Source: Candidatus Hydrogenedentota bacterium (GTDB lineage Bacteria > Hydrogenedentota > Hydrogenedentia > Hydrogenedentales > SLHB01). Taken from it: a stretch of 59,951 nucleotides of DNA. Positions 53,769-59,951 of the stretch are shown here, in pieces. The notes under the pieces are model-generated. The model was not told the DNA's origin and did no database searches. It saw nothing but the letters and a program-made list of their open reading frames with translations. Position numbers and translations under genes: made by a program. The stretch covers positions 1 through 59,951 of the forward strand of contig JAKPDK010000104.1 of NCBI GenBank assembly GCA_029552745.1. Reading direction: 5' to 3'. Numbering within the stretch: position 1 is the first letter of the stretch; every line of letters starts with the position of its first letter.

Positions 53769-54566
53769 ATGGAAGCGCCGACGATTACAGAGATATCTCG
53801 TGGCTCCGATTCTCAACGTGTTCTCTTGTTCGTACGAGGGTATCTTTCCGAAGGGCCACGCGGAAGGTGCCGCGATAGGGAGTGGTTAACAGTTGCCCGA
53901 CGTTCGGGGTGGCGCGGCGATATTTACCAGTTCCGTTGGGATGCTTCAGAGTCAGCGGCTATTGTCGCCAGGGCGCTCTGGGCAATGACCCGGTTTCGGG
54001 GCGATTGGAAACTTATTGCCGCTGGGACGGTTGCTTCGACGGTTCATCACTGGTTATCCGTGCGCCGATGTGCAGAAGAAACAGGAAAGCAGTACTTTGT
54101 CCCGTATGTGGAACGCCATTTTAAGGGTCGTGAGGTGACCGTGGTAGCACACTCCGCCGGTGCTCGGTTAGTTTTTTCCGGACTTTTACACGCTCAGGAG
54201 ATTTGTAAGCCCGTAAGCGATGTGATTTTTCTTGGCGCGGCGGTGAGTCGGGGACATCGAAAAGACTGGGCGACCGTTGTTTCTCGGATAAACGGAGTCT
54301 TGTTAAACTTATACAATCCTTATGACTGGATATTGACCATTTTGTACCGGCTTGGTCAGCTGACAACACGAGATGCATGCGGGCGATATCCTATACTCTT
54401 GGAGCATCCGAAAATTCACAATTATGACGTCTCTCGCATTGTCGGCAAGGCGCTGAGTAACCATGAGTCGTATCACGAAGCGCTTCCGGTGGCGTTTTCT
54501 GCACTGAAGAAAGCAGAGACGGGCGTAGGAACCGAGCTTTCTTCAAACCCTCTGGAAATTGAATAG
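53769..54566 (+). CDS. Alpha/beta hydrolase-fold protein (DUF726/lipase-like)
   Basis: A 265-aa cytoplasmic-looking protein. VLLFVRGYLSEGP starts the fold, with the nucleophile elbow TVVAHSAGARLVFSG (Ser in HSAGA), then DVIFLGAAVSRGHRKDW and LYNPYDWILTILYRLGQ with the likely Asp, and His in NHESYHEALP. Resembles DUF726-type (TMCO4-like) or class-3 lipase-like hydrolases that lack a signal peptide. Substrate unknown. Weak SD. Confidence 0.72.
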   Translation: MEAPTITEISRGSDSQRVLLFVRGYLSEGPRGRCRDREWLTVARRSGWRGDIYQFRWDASESAAIVARALWAMTRFRGDWKLIAAGTVASTVHHWLSVRRCAEETGKQYFVPYVERHFKGREVTVVAHSAGARLVFSGLLHAQEICKPVSDVIFLGAAVSRGHRKDWATVVSRINGVLLNLYNPYDWILTILYRLGQLTTRDACGRYPILLEHPKIHNYDVSRIVGKALSNHESYHEALPVAFSALKKAETGVGTELSSNPLEIE

Positions 54567-54661
54567 ACATTCATGATCTGGTAGAACAACAAGCGTATGC
54601 CTCGAGAATAAGGGATCTTAGTCCGCACTGATTTGACGCATGGCGTCGAGGAGGGGGAGAA

Positions 54662-55753
54662 ATGAGTGTCACCTTGCAGAAAAAGGGAACTCGTATGCAT
54701 CGGTTCGGAGTATGGGCATTTGCCGTGTTGTTGACCCTCCTATTCATCTGGTTGTTGGGATTCGTGATGACGGATATTGGGCGCATTCCAGGTCCCGACT
54801 TTCGCACCTTAGAATCTAAATATGTGGATTCAAACCTTGTTGCAAGAAAAAACGAAATCGAAAGGGAACTGCACCGTCTGGAGGTAGATATTTCCAATCA
54901 AAAACAGGTTCAAGACATTCTGCGAAACAGTACAGAAAACTCCCAAAGGACCATGAATCAACTTTTGGATTTGCGCCGCAGAAACCTAGAAAAGTCGGTC
55001 GCTCCGACGCCGGACGAACAACGCGCACTCGAGGAAAGTCAGGCTGTGTTCTTGAAAAACCAAGAAGAATTTCAGAAGGCGAACGAGCAAATATCCCAAT
55101 TGGTTACGCGGCAAAAGGCATTGCAAGAGGAAATGGCTAATCTGGAGGAGCAATTAGCTGCTCAACGTAAGCTGGCACAAGAAGAGTTTGAACGATTACA
55201 CCGAAAACATTCCCTGAAATTAGCGAGTATAAAGCTTCTTATTTTGTTGCCTCTCCTTTTTGTTGCGGTGTGGATGGTGTTAAAGAAACGGGCGAGTGTT
55301 TACAAGCCGATCTTTTACGCCTTTGCGTTTGCGGTATTTTGGAGAACGGCTCAAGTTATTCATGAGCATTTCCCGAGTGCGCTCTTCAAATATATCGCTG
55401 TGGTTGCGGGCATTGTTGCCGTATTAGCCATCCTGATTTATTTGATTCGCATGATTGCCGCGCCGAAGAGAGACTGGCTCTTGAAACAGTACCGCGAAGC
55501 GTACAACCGCCGTATTTGCCCGATTTGCGCTTATCCGATCCAGTTTGGCATTGCCGCGTCCGCGCCGTACTCGAGACGTCTTGCCTCTGTCCCTGAACTC
55601 TCGGGAGTAGGAGGGACGGGAGAAGATACGCCTTACACGTGTCCAAGTTGCGGGCAAGCCTTATTCAGCGCCTGTGAAGCGTGTGGAAAGATTCGTCACG
55701 TGTTACTGCCGTTTTGCAGGCATTGCGGGGCAAGTGTTCCGCAGCAAAGTTGA
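54662..55753 (+). CDS. Membrane protein with coiled coil and C-terminal zinc ribbon
   Basis: A 363-aa protein. TM1 is at about 15-38, then a long coiled coil (about 58-180), a second group of three hydrophobic segments (190-275) and a C-terminal double zinc ribbon with CPICAYPI, CPSCGQAL, CEACGK and CRHCGAS pairs. It looks like a signalling or scaffolding membrane protein with cytoplasmic Zn ribbons. I do not recognise a named family. It has a good SD (GGAGGGGGAG) before the ATG. Alone, converging with the GT-C gene. Confidence 0.72.
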   Translation: MSVTLQKKGTRMHRFGVWAFAVLLTLLFIWLLGFVMTDIGRIPGPDFRTLESKYVDSNLVARKNEIERELHRLEVDISNQKQVQDILRNSTENSQRTMNQLLDLRRRNLEKSVAPTPDEQRALEESQAVFLKNQEEFQKANEQISQLVTRQKALQEEMANLEEQLAAQRKLAQEEFERLHRKHSLKLASIKLLILLPLLFVAVWMVLKKRASVYKPIFYAFAFAVFWRTAQVIHEHFPSALFKYIAVVAGIVAVLAILIYLIRMIAAPKRDWLLKQYREAYNRRICPICAYPIQFGIAASAPYSRRLASVPELSGVGGTGEDTPYTCPSCGQALFSACEACGKIRHVLLPFCRHCGASVPQQS

Positions 55754-55764
55754 CCTGTGTGGTT

Positions 55765-57768
55765 TTAGCCCATTGCCCAGTATGTGAGATAGGAATAAAA
55801 CGCCCAGGCAACGAAGAGCGACGTGACCAAGACACTCGCCACGAAATTCTGCCGTATTCTTTCAAAGCCTGCCGTGGTCAAAACCGCAAAGCTCGGAATT
55901 GCTCCTACCATGTAAAACGACTTTACGGCGCAATAGTAGGGCAATGTTAGAAAATGGTGCAATAGAGCGGCAAAATAGATGGCTCCCGCAAGGCAGAAAA
56001 ACAGGAGGGCAAATTGTTTGCCCGCTTCTTGTTTTCGGATGCTGACTATGCCTACGAGTAGGGCTATACTGGGTACGAGAGCCAACCATAGACTCGTGTT
56101 CATGAATCCGTAATTCCAGGGGGGGCGCGTGGCGATGTTTGCTGTCCCGCTCAATAAGCCATCCGCCCAGAACGTGGAATAAACACCATCCCAAAAGTTC
56201 GACGCGCTTGCAAATATGGGGTAAAACAGCGCATTACCGCGGGGGATCAGTTGAGTTAGTGTGCGGTAGCCGGGGTCCTGCCACCACGCAGTGCCGTCGA
56301 GAGCGTCCCAACCGCCCAAGATCGGTTTCCCGAAGATGATCCAGTTTCTAAGATAATACCACCCTGCGACAAGGAAGGCACATCCAAAGACGGTAGCGCT
56401 GTGCGCCGAAAATTGCCGAAGAATACCCAGTTTGAGGTCTCTGTCTTTCATTGTCGTGTAGGTAATTGCGAAAAGGAGGGGGATCGCCAAGACAAGCGCG
56501 TTCGCTTTTGACAAGAGAGCGAGTCCCCACACGCATCCTAGCATGACCTTTTGTCGGAACGAGAGTGACGTATGAGGATAATGAATCATTCGGAACGCCA
56601 AATACAGCACGAAGGCGCTGAGAACTCCCTCGAACGGCTGGTTGCTGAGGTATTGGGAGATATAGAGGTTCATGGGCAGAAATGTGCTGAAAGCCGTGCA
56701 AATGGCTTGAAGGTCTTCTCTCTCCGGAAACAATTTGGTAGCGATTCGGAAGCAAATCTCGATCTGCAGTGCGCCTGCGAACAAGGGAAGTAGGCGTAAC
56801 GCGACAATAGCGGTTTCGGGCTTGCCCGGAATCCAAAACAACCTTAAAAGAGGCGCACTGAGCAGGTAATATAGGGGTGGCTGAAACATTTGTGCGCCGT
56901 CGCTGGCGAGGGGAAGTTTCATCTTAAACGCGATGAACCAGATATAGTCGAAATGGTAGGGAAGGTCGAAGCCGTGGTTCGGTGGAAGTCGCACAAGATT
57001 GTTAAGACTGAGGATGGTCCATAATCCCAGGCAAACCCACCGAAAATGTGTGGAGCGCCAACGATGAAAAAACGAAACTTTGGGAAACGCCTTTGCTGCA
57101 AGGAGAATGAGCGCCGCGATAATCGTTACGGCTATTGTTAACGGGAGGTTAGATAGGAAGTCTTTGTCGGCACGACGAAAGCTCCGCGCCATTTCTACGT
57201 CCCAGCTTGCTGCTGCCCGAACGGCGGAAACCCATTTCTCACCATCGCAGGAGGTTTGCCAAGATGCGTCAGAACATAAATCGCGGACGTTTGACCTGAC
57301 TCGTATTAGGGCGGGACCCGTCGGATTTGTGGTTTTCACGAGAAGTTCATGAGTTGAATGGGGGCGGGGACTGCCCAAAAGGAACTTCCTCTCGGTTTTC
57401 CAGTTGTCCGTTTCTTGTGAGACCGAGATTTTTTTGCCATCGTAAAACAAGTCAAACGCACCGGTAGCTGCGACATACAAAATGACATCCGATGGGGGCG
57501 TATCGGCTAGCACAAACTCTTTGCGGAATAGGTACGTTCCTGGCTGTTGATCTTGATGGGCTCCCGCTGAAAAAGGAGTGCTATAACGGATCCAATGGGC
57601 GCCATCCTTTGGGAAGATGAAGATCACATTGGGATCATAAAGAATGCGCCAGACCATCCAAGCAGCGTAAATGAGCAAGCCGCTCGCCAAGAGAAGTGAA
57701 GCGCCAACAGCAAAACGGGATAGTGTCAGGTTATCCTTTTTGCCCCATTTTGAAAGTTGGTCCGACAC
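55765..57768 (-). CDS. GT-C glycosyltransferase (ArnT/PMT-type, family 39-like)
   Basis: A 667-aa polytopic inner-membrane protein. TM1 is at about 20-43, a periplasmic beta-rich insert of about 170 residues (45-205), then a run of about 11 helices typical of GT-C enzymes. NHGFDLPYHFDYIWFIAFKM carries the acidic residue near the first large loop, and SDGAQMFQPPLYYLL is a family-like loop. It would transfer sugar from a polyprenyl-phosphate donor to lipid or protein. The early position of the soluble insert is unusual. The GTG start has GGGG upstream. Confidence 0.82.
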   Translation of the reverse strand: MSDQLSKWGKKDNLTLSRFAVGASLLLASGLLIYAAWMVWRILYDPNVIFIFPKDGAHWIRYSTPFSAGAHQDQQPGTYLFRKEFVLADTPPSDVILYVAATGAFDLFYDGKKISVSQETDNWKTERKFLLGSPRPHSTHELLVKTTNPTGPALIRVRSNVRDLCSDASWQTSCDGEKWVSAVRAAASWDVEMARSFRRADKDFLSNLPLTIAVTIIAALILLAAKAFPKVSFFHRWRSTHFRWVCLGLWTILSLNNLVRLPPNHGFDLPYHFDYIWFIAFKMKLPLASDGAQMFQPPLYYLLSAPLLRLFWIPGKPETAIVALRLLPLFAGALQIEICFRIATKLFPEREDLQAICTAFSTFLPMNLYISQYLSNQPFEGVLSAFVLYLAFRMIHYPHTSLSFRQKVMLGCVWGLALLSKANALVLAIPLLFAITYTTMKDRDLKLGILRQFSAHSATVFGCAFLVAGWYYLRNWIIFGKPILGGWDALDGTAWWQDPGYRTLTQLIPRGNALFYPIFASASNFWDGVYSTFWADGLLSGTANIATRPPWNYGFMNTSLWLALVPSIALLVGIVSIRKQEAGKQFALLFFCLAGAIYFAALLHHFLTLPYYCAVKSFYMVGAIPSFAVLTTAGFERIRQNFVASVLVTSLFVAWAFYSYLTYWAMG

Positions 57769-57832
57769 GAAATTCTACCCCTGATTCTTGTCAGGTGACA
57801 ATCGGTTTGCCGCAAGGTGTGGAAAGCACAAC

Positions 57833-58303
57833 CTATGTTGTTTGTGATGAGTCGGGATTCGTTTCTGCCATTTGTTGCATCAGCCGACGATTGGCTTCCC
57901 GGAGCCTTTTACTTAAGGTAGCAATGATGTTCAACAACATCCGGATGGCGACGCGCTTTGTCATCAACTCGTCAAATGTAGTTTCGGTTAGGACAAAAAG
58001 CGTAGAATCTTCTCCTGCAATTGCCGTCGCGCTTCGAGGCTCATCACTGATTAGGGCCATTTCGCCGAACATTTCACCCGTGCCTAATGAGGCAAGATGT
58101 TTCTTTTTTTCAAAGAGCTCGATTTTCCCTGACAAGATAACATACATCGTGTTACCGGTACTCTTTTCATAGAAGACGGCGCTCCCCTTTCGGATTTGCA
58201 TGGTCATGCCTTTTGCAAGGATCTTTGCGACGTCTTCTTCGCTTATTTTTGCGAAGAGACTCACTTGACGGGCGATGCGGCGGACCTCACTAGGTGAGAG
58301 CAT
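57833..58303 (-). CDS. Cyclic nucleotide-binding domain protein
   Basis: A 156-aa protein that is essentially one cNMP-binding (CAP_ED) domain. ILAKGMTMQIRKGSAVFYEKSTGNTMYVILSGKIELF leads to the phosphate-binding cassette LGTGEMFGEMALISDEPRSATAIAGEDSTLFVL, with the conserved Arg of PRSAT. No DNA-binding helix-turn-helix follows, just a helix (LLNIIATLSKRLREANRRL). It could act as a sensor subunit. The SD AAGGAG is good. It lies just downstream of the EIIA fusion on the same strand. Confidence 0.9.
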   Translation of the reverse strand: MLSPSEVRRIARQVSLFAKISEEDVAKILAKGMTMQIRKGSAVFYEKSTGNTMYVILSGKIELFEKKKHLASLGTGEMFGEMALISDEPRSATAIAGEDSTLFVLTETTFDELMTKRVAIRMLLNIIATLSKRLREANRRLMQQMAETNPDSSQTT

Positions 58304-58345
58304 GATGGCCTCTCCTTGTGTGTAGGGGCGTCCTGATGAGACGCT

Positions 58346-59176
58346 CTAGACCACATAAATATATCGACTACAATTTGGGCAAGTATGAATGTGTTCACTT
58401 TCTTGCCGAACTTGTTGCACGAATTTCGAAGGTAGCCGCATGAAACAACCTTGGCAGGTATCTCCTTCTACAGAAACCAGCGCCGGTGGGCGCGCTTTTG
58501 CTACCCGGTCATAATGCTTCAGAATCCGTGGGTCGATTAACGACCGGATACGGTCCACCTTTTGCTTCAACTCCGATTTGCCGGTACGTGTGCTACTCAA
58601 CATTTCTTGGTACAGCTGAAGGCGGGCAAGCAAGACCAGATCGGTGTGAGCATCCGGTTTTCGAACCACTTCCGGAGCAGTTTTGACCTGCAATGCGTTT
58701 TGTTCAGGTTTTTCAGTGAAATTACGCGAAGCGTCTTCGAGTAGTTCATAAAACTCTTCCGCGGTGGATGCCTGCATGATCTGTTGTCTCACCTCGGCAT
58801 GACTAAGAATACGGGTTACCGTTGCAACGAAGTTAAGATATGCGGTCTGTTCAGTGGGTGGGTAACATATCAAAAAGACCAACTCGACAGGCTGCCGATC
58901 GATAGCGCTGAAATCGATACCTTGAGGTGCTCGCCCCACAGCGCACATGAGGGTCTTTAAACCGGTAATGCGGGCGTGGGGGACAGCGATTCCGTGCCCT
59001 ATACCGGTGCTTTCGGTAGCTTCGCGCGCGAAAATTTGGTCGAGAGCTGTGCCGACATCGGGCAATTTGCGTTTCTCAAAGAGGAGATGGGTGAGTTCTC
59101 GCAATGCTTCTGGTTTGGTAGAAGCAGACATGTGAGGGATGATACATGATTTTGTGATGTATTTTGTCAAAATCAT
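58346..59176 (-). CDS. PTS EIIA (PtsN-like) domain fused to C4 zinc ribbon
   Basis: A 276-aa protein from the preferred start ATG 59176 (GGAG upstream). A longer frame to 59278 has no SD. The N-terminal half is a fructose/nitrogen-type EIIA domain with phospho-His67 in GIGHGIAVPHARI and PQGIDFSAIDRQPVELVFLI. The C-terminal half has a coiled-coil segment and a zinc ribbon with Cys241, Cys244, Cys266 and Cys269 (CQGCFMRLP ... CPNCSRYIYVV), resembling the CdsZ/zf-RING_7 family. EIIA-Ntr usually regulates other proteins. The ribbon may be the output module. Confidence 0.87.
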   Translation of the reverse strand: MILTKYITKSCIIPHMSASTKPEALRELTHLLFEKRKLPDVGTALDQIFAREATESTGIGHGIAVPHARITGLKTLMCAVGRAPQGIDFSAIDRQPVELVFLICYPPTEQTAYLNFVATVTRILSHAEVRQQIMQASTAEEFYELLEDASRNFTEKPEQNALQVKTAPEVVRKPDAHTDLVLLARLQLYQEMLSSTRTGKSELKQKVDRIRSLIDPRILKHYDRVAKARPPALVSVEGDTCQGCFMRLPSKFVQQVRQESEHIHTCPNCSRYIYVV

Positions 59177-59456
59177 TCCTTTGACTCCATTGGGATACGA
59201 CGGTTTGTTACACGCTTGACCGTGGCGCATTTTGTCGTCGAACCGTTCTTTCAGTGTAACACGATCAGAGATCTTCATCCAAAAAGAAAATCTCGGGAGA
59301 AACTTGGCAGGCTGTGAAAGCGAATCGTGCGGCTTCTTATTCTCTGCCTTGTTTGGTTGTTGCTTTTTTGAGGAATGTCGTCAGGCACAATCTGGGAAAT
59401 TACTTTTGGAATCTGTAAGCACCCTTCGGCCTCGTATGGCTTTGTGCGTTGTCTTT

Positions 59457-59800
59457 CCCGTTGTCATTGCGAGGAGCGAGTCTTCGAAGCGACGAAGCAA
59501 TCCCCTCAACCGCGCAGCGTAAGAGGGCAACGGGTAAAGCAGAGTCCGGGATCATTTCCAATTCCTGAGGGGATTGCCACGTCGTGCCTGACGGCACTCC
59601 TCGCAATGACAGGGGGCGAGCCGCAGCGCAAGGGAACTAAAAAGTACAAATGAAAAATGTTCAAGCGGTTCATAAATACTCAAACATACTTCGGGCTGCC
59701 ACGTGCCGTAGCCTTTCCTTAATGATTCTCTCAAAAAATCCGTTCTTCAATTTCTCAGACCAACACAACAAGGAACGAAATAAAATACCAGACGATTAGA
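59457..59800 (+). mobile_element. MITE-like element, decayed copy E
   Basis: The GTCATTGCGAGGAGCGAG...CTCCTCGCAATGAC block (59461-59612) is followed by right-half sequences shared with copies A and D (CTTCAATTTCTCAGACCAACACAACA). The terminal repeats are eroded. Its right end is directly followed by copy F. The preceding 280 bp (59177-59456) hold no gene that I can support. Confidence 0.65.
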
Positions 59801-59805
59801 GCCGC

Positions 59806-59951
59806 TGCATAAGTTCACAAACCTTTGGCACTGCATCGAGGAGGTAGACTAAGATGCAGGTGCATCATAAGGGATACCGGATTCGGGGGTTTTATCGAGC
59901 GGCCCAGATCGGATATCGTTGGGCTATGAGACACCCAGATTGTCATAAACG
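59806..59951 (+). mobile_element. Left end of copy F, candidate autonomous parent element (cut by window edge)
   Basis: 59806-59832 is nearly identical to the left terminus of copies A and D, then GCATCGAG continues as in the MITEs. From about 59850 the sequence departs from the MITE interior and runs into an ORF. The next bases beyond the window should complete the element. Confidence 0.7.
59854..59951 (+). CDS. N-terminal fragment of putative transposase (partial)
   Basis: A 32-codon open frame running off the right edge, starting at ATG 59854 with GAGGAGG nine nt upstream. The sequence (MQVHHKGYRIRGFYRA, then AQIGYRWAMRHPDCHK) is basic and helical and resembles the extreme N terminus of integrase-type transposases, but no catalytic motif is in the window. 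The strong SD and its place behind a terminal repeat shared with the MITEs are the main support. Confidence 0.5.
   Translation, partial: MQVHHKGYRIRGFYRAAQIGYRWAMRHPDCHK

Noticed and set aside
2613-59612. CRISPR array
   Set aside because: The repeated GTCATTGCGAGGAG units are palindromic and dispersed, not regularly spaced with unique spacers, and no cas gene is present.

Overview
The window reads as a chromosomal segment of an uncultured Gram-negative (diderm) bacterium. It has an LptF/LptG pair, a lipoprotein-anchored penicillin-acylase homologue and an AsmA-like protein, a bacterial rpsF-ssb-rpsR-rplI-dnaB operon, complete late arginine genes, and many solitary hydrolases and oxidoreductases of the kind common in Hydrogenedentota/Sumerlaeota/Planctomycetota-like metagenome assemblies. 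That phylum guess is an inference from gene content, not a sequence match. There is no rRNA, CRISPR array or phage region, and one tRNA (Leu-CAG).

Layout from left to right: a type I restriction methylase (hsdM) carrying two short palindromic repeats inside its reading frame, with a possible 39-codon ORF before it (1-1752); a small membrane protein; an HTH-receiver regulator; anmK (3.9-5.1 kb); the replication/translation operon dnaB-rplI-DUF2232-rpsR-ssb-rpsF on the minus strand (5.1-9.4 kb); a D-2-hydroxyacid dehydrogenase; ThuA-like, FMN-binding and radical-SAM proteins (11.4-14.0 kb); two tandem bacteriohemerythrins; a URO-D-like protein; lptF-lptG; an oligogalacturonate-lyase-like propeller; queD(tandem)-queF-TauE-DUF72 (19.6-22.4 kb); tRNA-Leu; an AsmA-like giant and a transglutaminase; a deoxyhypusine-synthase-like protein; a minus-strand run of unknown/deacetylase-like, amidohydrolase, flavin oxidase and 7Fe ferredoxin genes (28.5-33.2 kb); fmdB-type zinc ribbon and argD-argF-argG-argH (34.2-39.5 kb); gmhA-like and a conserved unknown; a chemoreceptor with a structured leader; a glycosyltransferase-methyltransferase fusion; ROK and GHMP sugar kinases; a secreted trypsin-like protease; an APH-like kinase with a penicillin-acylase homologue; an alpha/beta hydrolase; a coiled-coil zinc-ribbon membrane protein; a GT-C glycosyltransferase; a cNMP-binding protein; and an EIIA/zinc-ribbon fusion.

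The most unusual signal is in the intergenic DNA. A family of about 300-530 bp elements (copies at 2550, 9445, 10978 and 33646, a decayed copy near 59457, and REP-only remains at 41605) has terminal inverted repeats of about 26 bp beginning TGCATAAG/TGTATAAG. The best copy has a perfect 5-bp target duplication (AGCTC). At the right edge (59806) the same left terminus is followed by a ribosome-binding site and the start of an ORF that is a good candidate for the parent transposase. In all four copies whose right end is recognisable, that end lies 4-5 bp upstream of a TTGA-type -35 box with a -10 box 17-18 bp further on, pointing at the next gene. This suggests insertion into, or co-option of, promoter upstream regions. 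Other REP-like palindromes are scattered through the window, two of them inside hsdM.
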